Source of the DNA: an uncultured Oscillospiraceae bacterium
GTDB taxonomy: Bacteria; Bacillota; Clostridia; Oscillospirales; Oscillospiraceae
Assembly (NCBI GenBank): GCA_947624985.1
Contig: CANQMO010000008.1
Location: 1 to 64,000, forward strand
Length of the DNA stretch: 64,000 nt
Direction: 5' to 3'
Shown: positions 1-6,376 of the stretch, in pieces
How the letters are laid out: every line of letters starts with the position of its first letter
How positions within the stretch are numbered: position 1 is the first letter of the stretch
Made by a program: the position numbers and the translations under genes
Notes under the pieces: generated by a model
What the model saw: only the letters and a program-made list of their open reading frames with translations
Told to the model about the DNA's origin: nothing
Databases searched by the model: none

Positions 1-74
1 GGAGCCTTCAGCCCATCCTGGACGCCATGCGGGCCTGGGGCGAGCAATACCGCGCCGCCAAGCTGGCCGGGTGA
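1..74 (+). CDS. HxlR-family regulator, C-terminal end only
   Basis: The window opens inside a gene. Reading from base 3, 23 codons precede a TGA at 72-74, giving SLQPILDAMRAWGEQYR followed by a short tail. The pattern of a 'P-x-L-x-x-L-x-x-W-G' helix near the C-terminus is typical of HxlR-type winged-helix regulators, where it forms the last dimerisation helix. Only the end is visible, so the DNA-binding part and the signal sensed cannot be judged. It runs in the same direction as the ECF transporter genes but a separate promoter lies between them. Confidence 0.6.
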   Translation, partial: SLQPILDAMRAWGEQYRAAKLAG

Positions 75-159
75 GACGGGACGGGAACATGACAGGTCCG
101 CCGCCGGGCGCGGCGCCCTTGGCGGCATGACGCCGGGACATGTTTTTGTAAAAAACCGT

Positions 160-188
160 TTGCGTTATGGGCGGCGGCATGCTATACT
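160..188 (+). promoter_or_regulatory. Promoter of the ECF transporter operon
   Basis: TTGCGT (160-165) and TATACT (183-188) are 17 bp apart, a good sigma-A type match. About 100 nt of leader follows before the first gene at 298. The leader has short G/C-rich complementary stretches, but I could not match it to a known riboswitch class. Confidence 0.6.
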
Positions 189-297
189 TGTCCGGGAAGC
201 GGGAAAAACGGCCCGTTTTGCCGAAATGCGCACGCGGCGTCCCACCGGATGGGGCGTTAAAGAACAACTTATAGTGACAAAAAATGGAGGAACGGAC

Positions 298-882
298 ATG
301 AAAGAGAAAAAGAGCATCGGCAAGCTTCTGCTGGGCACCTGGGATACCAAGACCATCGTTGGCGTGGCCATCGGCGCGGCGCTGTTCGGCGTTCTGATGT
401 GCTTCGGCGGCATTCGGATCTTCAGCAACACGTCCCTTACATCGGCCATGATCGTCATCCCTGTGGTGGCGGGTCTGTTCGGGCCCCTTCCCGCGGCGCT
501 GGCGGCGGGGATCGGCAATGTGCTGGCCGACCTGATCGGCGGCTGGGGCTTCTGGTTCGACTGGTCCATCGGCAACGCGGTGCTGGGCTTCATCGTGGGC
601 CTGCTGCCCGTGTACGGTGCCCGTATCGACGAGGGTATCTTCACCGCCAAGCACATCGTCATCTATATCATCACCGTGGTGGTGGGCAATGTGGTGGCCT
701 TCGGCATGGTAACGCCCCTGTTCACCTATTTCTTCTACTCCGGAGAGCTTGCCATCACCTGGATGCAGGGCTTCTCGGCCATCCTGTCCAATGGCGCGGT
801 GCTGATCGTCATCGGCGCGCCGCTGCTGTACCTTCTGGCCAAGCGCAACGCCAAGAAGACCAATCTGGAAGAGGACAAGTGA
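298..882 (+). CDS. ECF transporter S component, UPF0397-like
   Basis: A 194-residue integral membrane protein with about six hydrophobic segments and a short charged N-terminus (MKEKKSIGK) and C-terminus. The run of small residues in GAALFGVL, the FGPLPAALAAGIGNVLADLIGG segment region and the following GFWFDWSIGN resemble the UPF0397 group of ECF substrate-binding (S) components, which capture a vitamin or related small molecule and hand it to the EcfT/ATPase module. The ATG at 298 is chosen because GGAGG sits at 287-291; the longer reading frame back to 127 has no such site and overlaps the promoter. The substrate is not known for this family; the neighbouring SAM-cleaving enzyme hints at a nucleoside- or methionine-related compound, which is inference. 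Confidence 0.8.
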   Translation: MKEKKSIGKLLLGTWDTKTIVGVAIGAALFGVLMCFGGIRIFSNTSLTSAMIVIPVVAGLFGPLPAALAAGIGNVLADLIGGWGFWFDWSIGNAVLGFIVGLLPVYGARIDEGIFTAKHIVIYIITVVVGNVVAFGMVTPLFTYFFYSGELAITWMQGFSAILSNGAVLIVIGAPLLYLLAKRNAKKTNLEEDK

Positions 883-904
883 TCCATCACGATACCGCGA
901 AAGA

Positions 905-934
905 CGCGCCCGGCACAGCATATGTCCGGGCGCG
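905..934 (+). other. Intercistronic hairpin in the ECF operon
   Basis: A perfect 9-bp G/C stem (905-913 with 926-934, 12-nt loop) lies between the S-component stop and the ATPase start. There is no T-tract, so it may stabilise the upstream message or lower downstream expression rather than terminate. Confidence 0.45.
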
Positions 935-981
935 CCTCAGTCTGTGAAAAACCGCCCGGTAGGGCGGCGGAGGTCAGGCAC

Positions 982-2694
982 ATGAAAAAGCCGATCATTG
1001 AATTCAAGGACTTCTCCTTCCGCTATAAGACCCAGAAGACCCCCACGCTGGAGGGGATCGACCTCACCATTTACGAGGGGGAGAAGGTGCTCATCCTGGG
1101 CCCCAGCGGCTGCGGCAAGTCCACCCTGATGAACTGTATCAACGGGCTCATCCCCTTCTCCTACAAGGGGGAGATCACGGGCTCGCTGAAGGTGGCCGGC
1201 ATGGAGACCCGCCAGGCCAGCATTTTCAAGCTCAGCGGCCATGTGGGCACCATCCAGCAGGACACAGACGCCCAATTCGTGGGGTTGTCTGTGGGAGAGG
1301 ACATCGCCTTCTCCCTGGAAAACCGCTCCATGCCCCGGCGGGAGATGGTGCCGGAGGTGGAGCGCACGGCGAAGATCGTGGGCATGGAGGATTTCCTGAG
1401 CCAGCCGCCCTATCAGCTGTCCGGCGGACAGAAACAGAAGGTGGCTCTGGCGGGGGTGCTCCACGACGAGGAGGAGATACTGCTCTTCGACGAGCCTCTG
1501 GCGGCGCTGGACCCGGCTATGGGCATGATGGCGGTGGACCTGATAGACCGCATCCATAAAGAGCGGCACAAGACGGTGCTCATCATCGAACACCGGCTGG
1601 AGGACGTGCTGTACCGGCCGGTGGACCGTATCATCTTCATGGACGGCGGCGCCATACAGTTCGACGCCACCCCGGACCAGCTTCTGGCGACGGGGCTTTT
1701 GAAGGAGCATGGCATCCGGGAGCCGCTGTACATATCCGCTCTGAAAAATGCTGGCGTGACCTTTGACGGCACGGAGCATTTGGCGGACCTGGAGAAACTG
1801 GACGTGGAAAAGTATAAGGAGGCGCTGCTGGCGGAATTCAGCGCCGCCCGGTCCTATCAGGTCCCGGAACGGGGGGAGCCGCTGCTTCAGGTCCGGCATG
1901 TGGACTATTCCTATGGGGAGCGCAAGGTGCTGGACGACGTGTCCTTTGACGTGCACCGGGGCGAGCGTATCGCCATCGTGGGCAAGAACGGCGCGGGCAA
2001 ATCCACTATGGCAAAGCTGCTGTGCGGCATCATCCGGCCCCAGAGCGGCAGCGTGACCCTGAACGGGGAGAACTATCTGTCCCTGTCCATCCGTCAGATC
2101 GGCAGACTGGTGGGGTATGTGATGCAAAACCCCAACCAGATGCTGGTGAAGGACATGATCGCCGACGAGGTGCGTCTGGCGCTGGAGCTGAACGGCTTCG
2201 ACAAGGCCCTGGCCGATGAGCGGGTGGAGCAGACGCTGAAAATGTGCGGGCTGTGGTCCAAACGGAACTGGCCGGTGTCCGTACTCAGCTACGGACAGAA
2301 GAAGCGGGTGACCATCGCCTCCATCCTGGCCTTGAAACCGGACGTCATCATTCTGGACGAGCCCACGGCGGGGCAGGATTATTTCCACTACACGGAGATC
2401 ATGCGCTTCCTGGAGGCCCTCAACCGGGACTACAACGTGACCATTTTGTTCATCACCCACGACATGCACCTGGCCATCGAGTACACGGACCGGGCCATTG
2501 TCTTTGCGGACAGCCGGTGTATCGCGGACGACTTCGTGTTCAAGGTCCTGTCTGACAAAAAGGTCATCGACGAGGCCAATTTGAAGGAGACGTCGCTGGT
2601 GACGCTGGCGCGGCGGGTCGGGCTGGACCCGGAGGCGTTCATCCGGCGGTTCATCGAGCGGGAAAGGGAGGACCGGGCCCATGGAATTGACTAA
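982..2694 (+). CDS. ECF transporter ATPase, two ATP-binding domains fused
   Basis: A 570-residue cytoplasmic protein made of two ABC ATPase domains that are usually separate EcfA and EcfA' chains. Domain 1 has Walker A GPSGCGKST (residues 40-48), signature LSGGQ (146-150) and Walker B LLFDEP (about 167-172). Domain 2 has Walker A GKNGAGKST (334-342), signature LSYGQ (435-439) and ILDEP (about 457-461). All catalytic elements look intact in both halves. The ATG at 982 follows a GGCGGAGGTC ribosome site; the frame is open back to 922 but without a better start. It energises uptake by the adjacent S component and EcfT. The last 14 bp overlap ecfT, indicating translational coupling. Confidence 0.9.
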   Translation: MKKPIIEFKDFSFRYKTQKTPTLEGIDLTIYEGEKVLILGPSGCGKSTLMNCINGLIPFSYKGEITGSLKVAGMETRQASIFKLSGHVGTIQQDTDAQFVGLSVGEDIAFSLENRSMPRREMVPEVERTAKIVGMEDFLSQPPYQLSGGQKQKVALAGVLHDEEEILLFDEPLAALDPAMGMMAVDLIDRIHKERHKTVLIIEHRLEDVLYRPVDRIIFMDGGAIQFDATPDQLLATGLLKEHGIREPLYISALKNAGVTFDGTEHLADLEKLDVEKYKEALLAEFSAARSYQVPERGEPLLQVRHVDYSYGERKVLDDVSFDVHRGERIAIVGKNGAGKSTMAKLLCGIIRPQSGSVTLNGENYLSLSIRQIGRLVGYVMQNPNQMLVKDMIADEVRLALELNGFDKALADERVEQTLKMCGLWSKRNWPVSVLSYGQKKRVTIASILALKPDVIILDEPTAGQDYFHYTEIMRFLEALNRDYNVTILFITHDMHLAIEYTDRAIVFADSRCIADDFVFKVLSDKKVIDEANLKETSLVTLARRVGLDPEAFIRRFIEREREDRAHGID

Positions 2695-3538
2695 ACGGCT
2701 TTTCATCAACGTCATCCCCGGCACGACGTTTCTGGACAGACTCACCGGCAGGACCAAGGTGCGGCTTTTCCTGGCGTTCATTCTGCTTCTCATCGCCACA
2801 TGGGACATGCGTATCATCCTGCCCATCTTCGTGGTGTCTCTCGTGGGCCTTGCGTCCATCCGGCCCAATTGGCGGCTGATGGCGGGTCTGGCGGGCTTCA
2901 TCGCGCTGACGAACTTGTTCAACCTGCTGCTCATCTGGCTGGTGGAGCAGGGCTATGGCGACACACTGGTGGGAGGCAGCCATGTGCTGGTGCATGTGGG
3001 CCGCCACTACGTCCTCACGGCGGAGACGCTGTGGTATTTCGCGGTGCGGTTCCTGAAATTCATGGCCACGTTCCTGGTGTCCATCACCTTCATCCAGTCC
3101 ATCACCCCCAGCGAGATCGCGGCGGGGCTGTACGCCCTGCATGTGCCCTACAAGGTCGCCACCATCGTGTCCATCGCCTTCCGGTACATTCCGGAGATCA
3201 CCCGGGACTTTTCGGACATCAAGATATCCATGCAGGCCCGGGGCATGGAGCTGGACAGCCGGAAAACCAACCTGTTCAAGCGCCTAAAGCAGAACATCGT
3301 CATTCTGGTGCCGCTGATCATCGTGTCCTTTGACCGGATCGGCAACATCGCCAATGCCATGGACCTGCGGGGCTATGGAAACGGCAAGACCCGCACATAC
3401 TACTCCGAGCACGAGATGACCCCCAGAGATCACAAAATGCGCGTGTGCTACACGCTGCTGTATGTGGCCCTGGCGGCGGTGCTGGTGGGACGGATATTCT
3501 TCCCGGGCCCCTACGTCGTGTGGGCCCCGTGGATATGA
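2681..3538 (+). CDS. ecfT: ECF transporter transmembrane subunit EcfT
   Basis: A 285-residue membrane protein of the EcfT/CbiQ family, the scaffold that links the S component to the ATPases. Hydrophobic segments cluster at about residues 30-70, 75-95, 110-145 and the extreme C-terminus. The cytoplasmic coupling helices carry the expected Ala-Arg-Gly signatures: QARGMELD near residue 186 and a later DLRGYG, close to the family's ARG pair. It starts inside the 3' end of the ATPase gene (14-bp overlap) and is followed 21 bp later by the SAM-cleaving enzyme. Because only one S component is nearby, this is a dedicated (group I-like) ECF operon, although EcfT modules can also serve distant S components. 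Confidence 0.88.
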   Translation: MELTKRLFINVIPGTTFLDRLTGRTKVRLFLAFILLLIATWDMRIILPIFVVSLVGLASIRPNWRLMAGLAGFIALTNLFNLLLIWLVEQGYGDTLVGGSHVLVHVGRHYVLTAETLWYFAVRFLKFMATFLVSITFIQSITPSEIAAGLYALHVPYKVATIVSIAFRYIPEITRDFSDIKISMQARGMELDSRKTNLFKRLKQNIVILVPLIIVSFDRIGNIANAMDLRGYGNGKTRTYYSEHEMTPRDHKMRVCYTLLYVALAAVLVGRIFFPGPYVVWAPWI

Positions 3539-3559
3539 GAAGATAATGGAGGAGAGACT

Positions 3560-4399
3560 TTGAGACCCTGCATCGTATTGCAAACAGATTTTGGCACCGG
3601 CTGGGGCGCGGTGGCGTCCATGAAAGGGGTATGCAAGCAGGTGGACCCGGCGCTGGAGTGCGTGGACCTGACCCACGAGATACCCCAGTACGATATCCTG
3701 GCGGCGTCCCGGGAGCTGGTGTATGTGCTGCCCTTCTGGCCGGCGGGCACGGTGTTCGTGTCGGTGGTGGACCCGGGGGTAGGCACGGACCGGCGGGCCT
3801 GCGTGGCGCTGCTGGAGAACGGCTGCTATGTGGTCACCCCGGACAACGGCACCCTGACCCACGCCGCCCGGCAGATCGGCGTGAAGGCGGTGCGGCAGAT
3901 CGACGAGCGGACCAACCGCTACCCGGGCACGGAGGACGTGGCCGTGTTCCACGGCCGGGACCTGTTCGCTTACACGGCGGCCCGGCTGGCGGCGGGGGTC
4001 ATCGGCTTCGACGGTGTGGGCCCCGCCTACGACCCGGCGGAGATCGTGCTCTTCGACCGGGCCCTCGTCTGCGCCGAGACCGCGGAGGGCTCGGCGGCGG
4101 GAGTGGTGAGCAGCGTCAGCGACCCCTTCGGCAGCGTGGCCTTCAACGTGCTGTCGGCGGACTTCCGGGCCGCGGGCTTCCGCCACGGGGACCGGGTGCG
4201 GACCACGCTGACAAGAGCGGGGGAGACGTATTATGACGGGACGGTGCTCTACGAGCGCTCCTTTGGCTTCGTGCCTCTGGGCGCGCCCATACTGTTCGAC
4301 TCCTCCACCAACTACATCGAACTGGGCCTCAACCAGGGCAGCTTCCGGGATAAGTACGCCGTGCAGCCGGGGGACGCCTTTACTCTGACCCGGGCCTGA
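3560..4399 (+). CDS. SAM hydroxide adenosyltransferase (DUF62 / SAM hydrolase)
   Basis: A 279-residue protein of the chlorinase/fluorinase-like DUF62 family, which splits S-adenosylmethionine with hydroxide to adenosine and methionine. The N-terminal QTDFGTGWGAVASMKG, the DLTHEI segment, VVDPGVGT and TPDNGTL are the usual family blocks, and the FHGRDLFAYTAA block follows. The halogenating members have special loops that I do not see, so hydrolysis is the likelier activity. The start is a TTG at 3560, preceded by GGAGGAGA at 3549-3555. It is the last gene of the ECF transporter operon; the link suggests salvage of adenosine, methionine or a SAM breakdown product through the transporter, which is inference. 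Confidence 0.85.
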   Translation: MRPCIVLQTDFGTGWGAVASMKGVCKQVDPALECVDLTHEIPQYDILAASRELVYVLPFWPAGTVFVSVVDPGVGTDRRACVALLENGCYVVTPDNGTLTHAARQIGVKAVRQIDERTNRYPGTEDVAVFHGRDLFAYTAARLAAGVIGFDGVGPAYDPAEIVLFDRALVCAETAEGSAAGVVSSVSDPFGSVAFNVLSADFRAAGFRHGDRVRTTLTRAGETYYDGTVLYERSFGFVPLGAPILFDSSTNYIELGLNQGSFRDKYAVQPGDAFTLTRA

Positions 4400-4420
4400 A
4401 AAAATCTGAAAAAATTTCAA

Positions 4421-4468
4421 AAGGTACCTTGACAAATGGCGAGAGCCATGGTATAGTCAAGGTACCTT
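4421..4468 (+). promoter_or_regulatory. Twin palindromic operators, probably for MarR autoregulation
   Basis: The perfect palindrome AAGGTACCTT occurs twice, at 4421-4430 and 4459-4468, 38 bp centre to centre. The left copy overlaps the first bases of the -35 box and the right copy covers the expected transcription start. This bracketed arrangement is what a dimeric repressor controlling its own promoter would use; the adjacent MarR gene is the obvious candidate. Confidence 0.75.
4429..4457 (+). promoter_or_regulatory. Promoter of the MarR gene
   Basis: A consensus TTGACA (4429-4434) and TATAGT (4452-4457) with an ideal 17-bp spacer, about 40 bp before the start codon and framed by two copies of AAGGTACCTT. 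Confidence 0.85.
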
Positions 4469-4495
4469 AATAATTTGCCTGAAAGGAGAATGACC

Positions 4496-5242
4496 ATGTT
4501 TGACGACAGAGGATCTGATCGCCCCATCCCTGGGCCGGAGGAGAATGGCCCGCAGGGCCGCCCCGTGCCGCCCCCGCCCCATGGGCCTGGCGGACCTCAC
4601 GGGCACCACGCGCCGCCCCCGCCTCCGCCGCCTCACGGGCCTCACGGCCACCCCGTGCCGCCCCATGGGCCTCACGGACCGCACATCGACCCGGAGCGGT
4701 ATGCGGAGATGGACACGGACGGAAAGCTGCTGGCGCTGATACTGGCTTTGGGCCACGCAGGCCGTTTCCATTTCGACGAGCGGGGCGGCCAGCACCGGGC
4801 GCTGGAGCTGCTGCGGCCGGAGGTGCCCATGACCCAGCGGGACCTGACGGAGCGGCTGGGCATCCAGCCCGGGTCCGCCAGCGAACTGGTGGGCAAGCTG
4901 GAGCGGGCCGGGCTCATCACCCGCACCCCCAGCCAGACGGACCGGCGCACCGCCGACATACGCCTGACGGAGGCGGGAGCCGCCCGCCGGGAGGAGCGGC
5001 AGACCAGAGAGCAGGCCGCCCGCGGCGCCCTGTTCGCCGTGCTGACGGAGGAGGAGAAGCAGACCCTTCTGGAGCTTTTGGAAAAGCTCCACGAGGCGTG
5101 GCGGGCCATGCCCCGACCGGAGCGCGGCCCCGCGCCCGGACCTGGCCCTGCACCCGAGCCCGGACCCGAGCCTGAACCGCCTGTGCCCGGACCCGGCCCT
5201 GAACCCCCTGGACCCGCTCCGGCGGAGACGGAGGATATCTGA
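4496..5242 (+). CDS. MarR-family regulator with His/Pro-rich N-terminus and Pro-rich tail
   Basis: A 248-residue protein, longer than a usual MarR (about 140-160). Residues about 20-63 are a low-complexity arm of Pro, Gly and roughly ten His. The middle (about 70-195) is a MarR winged helix: an MTQRDLTERLGIQPGSASELVGKL recognition region followed by the wing TPSQTDRRTADIRLTEAG, with DRR as in the family. The last 40 residues are Pro/Gly/Glu repeats. The ATG at 4496 is preferred over ATG 4490 because AAAGGAG at 4482-4488 gives 7-nt spacing. Its promoter carries paired palindromes, so autorepression is likely. The His-rich arm could bind metal, which is inference; no other target gene is obvious in the window. 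Confidence 0.85.
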   Translation: MFDDRGSDRPIPGPEENGPQGRPVPPPPHGPGGPHGHHAPPPPPPPHGPHGHPVPPHGPHGPHIDPERYAEMDTDGKLLALILALGHAGRFHFDERGGQHRALELLRPEVPMTQRDLTERLGIQPGSASELVGKLERAGLITRTPSQTDRRTADIRLTEAGAARREERQTREQAARGALFAVLTEEEKQTLLELLEKLHEAWRAMPRPERGPAPGPGPAPEPGPEPEPPVPGPGPEPPGPAPAETEDI

Positions 5243-5247
5243 AACAC

Positions 5248-5282
5248 AAAAGGACCTGCCGCTGAACGCGGCAGGTCCTTTT
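5248..5282 (+). terminator. Terminator of the MarR gene
   Basis: A perfect 15-bp stem (5248-5262 with 5268-5282, loop TGAAC). The A-run at its left and TTTT at its right allow it to work in both directions. Confidence 0.85.
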
Positions 5283-5313
5283 GGCGGGTCGCTTCTGCCC
5301 GGCGCGGATCGCT

Positions 5314-5340
5314 CTGACCGGGCTTCGCTCCCTCTCATCC
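5314..5340 (+). repeat. Dispersed short repeat, copy 1
   Basis: These 27 bp match the reverse strand of 33053-33079 at 26 positions (20 exact bases beginning CTGACCGGGCTTCG, one mismatch, then TCATCC). Both copies lie just downstream of a gene and read in that gene's direction. Confidence 0.6.
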
Positions 5341-5355
5341 GGGCTTGACAGTTTG

Positions 5356-5386
5356 AAATGGCATGACTTTTTTGGTCATGCCATTT
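5356..5386. repeat. 12-bp inverted repeat before the recombinase gene
   Basis: AAATGGCATGAC (5356-5367) and GTCATGCCATTT (5375-5386) form a perfect dyad around TTTTTTG, 55 bp before the recombinase start. It could be an operator or recombination half-site of that enzyme, or a second terminator, since T-rich sequence follows. Confidence 0.5.
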
Positions 5387-5440
5387 ATTCTTGCTTTATG
5401 TTTTAAACTGATCAGCATAATAGTCTTTGGAGGGAACGAT

Positions 5441-6058
5441 ATGAGCGAAACATACGGGTACGTTCGCGTATCCAGCAGAGAACAAAATACGGACCGTCAG
5501 TTGATAGCCATGCGTGAGTTTGGCGTAGCCGACGAGAACATCTTCACGGACAGGCAGTCCGGAAAGGACTTTGACCGGCCTGCCTACCGCCGGCTCGTCC
5601 GGAAAATAAAGGAGGGCGACACGCTGGTCGTCAAGAGCATTGACCGGCTGGGACGCAACTATGACGAGATCCTGGAGCAGTGGCGGCTGCTGACAAAGAA
5701 AAAGGGCGTGGCGATCGTCGTGCTGGACATGCCCCTGCTGGACACGAAGCAGGACCGGGATCTGACCGGGACATTGATCGCGGACATCGTGCTGCAGCTT
5801 TTGTCGTATGTCGCCCAGACCGAGCGGGAGTTCATCCGCCAGCGTCAGGCGGAGGGTATCGCGGCGGCAAAGGAAAGGGGCGTCCGGTTCGGGCGCCGGC
5901 CACTGGAGCCGCCGGAGGGGCTACAGGAGATGCGCGCTGCCTGGGAGGCGGGGACGATCTCGGCCCGCGGCGCGGCAAAGCGGCTGGGTATATCCCGCCA
6001 GACCTTCGCCAGATGGATGGAGGGCGGCCTCCCGGCCCAAAATGTAGAGATTTTGTGA
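5441..6058 (+). CDS. Small serine recombinase (resolvase/invertase family)
   Basis: A 205-residue site-specific DNA recombinase. The N-terminal catalytic domain starts with YGYVRVSSREQNTDRQ, with Ser11 as the expected nucleophile and Arg9 beside it; further family blocks are FTDRQSGKDFDRPAYRRL, RLGRNYDE and the long helix ending in RQRQAEGI. A C-terminal helix-turn-helix is present (SARGAAKRLGISRQTFARWM). Length and layout match Hin/Gin-type invertases and Tn3-type resolvases rather than large serine integrases. The ATG at 5441 follows GGAGGG at 5429-5434; upstream codons lack a ribosome site. It stands alone between terminator-like repeats and the adhesin gene, so it may be a remnant of a mobile element or a phase-variation switch; the sequence does not decide. 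Confidence 0.85.
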   Translation: MSETYGYVRVSSREQNTDRQLIAMREFGVADENIFTDRQSGKDFDRPAYRRLVRKIKEGDTLVVKSIDRLGRNYDEILEQWRLLTKKKGVAIVVLDMPLLDTKQDRDLTGTLIADIVLQLLSYVAQTEREFIRQRQAEGIAAAKERGVRFGRRPLEPPEGLQEMRAAWEAGTISARGAAKRLGISRQTFARWMEGGLPAQNVEIL

Positions 6059-6376
6059 CACTGTTCTGCCCCGTAGTCCCGAAGGCACAAACAGATCATT
6101 GTATTGCTCTTGACGATTCCCTGATATTATATCAGACGTTTTCCTGAAAAACAATACTTTCAGATGTCTTTCCACTCATTTGACAGGTGACAGGATTTTC
6201 ACTCAAATGACTTCCTTCGGATGGGTATCCCACTGTCATTACGCATTTCATGCGGTACCCTTGCTGACGTCACCGTTGCCATATGGCCCCGAGAACTTCT
6301 GTCATATATCCTCTACATTTTGTGCCATCGAGGCCAGCGGAAAGGGGCGCCCGTATGGCGAAAAGGAGGAACGACT
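6059..6376 (+). other. 318-bp upstream region of the adhesin gene
   Basis: No gene is seen here. It is more A/T-rich than its surroundings. It holds an 8-bp dyad, TCATTTGA (6176-6183) and TCAAATGA (6203-6210), with a TTGACA (6180-6185) inside its left arm, and a candidate -35 TTGACG at 6110-6115, but no convincing -10 box. AAGGAGG at 6363-6369 is the ribosome site of the adhesin. Confidence 0.5.

Noticed and set aside
127..297. N-terminal extension of the ECF S component
   Set aside because: It covers the promoter and lacks a ribosome site; the ATG at 298 has GGAGG at the right distance.
5441..6058. Serine recombinase as the enzyme that moved the 54-61 kb island
   Set aside because: It is nearly 50 kb away, and small resolvases/invertases do not normally integrate islands at 25-bp gene-end repeats; no evidence links them.
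6221..6376. N-terminal extension of the adhesin
   Set aside because: The signal peptide begins at the ATG at 6377, which has AAGGAGG; an extension would bury it.
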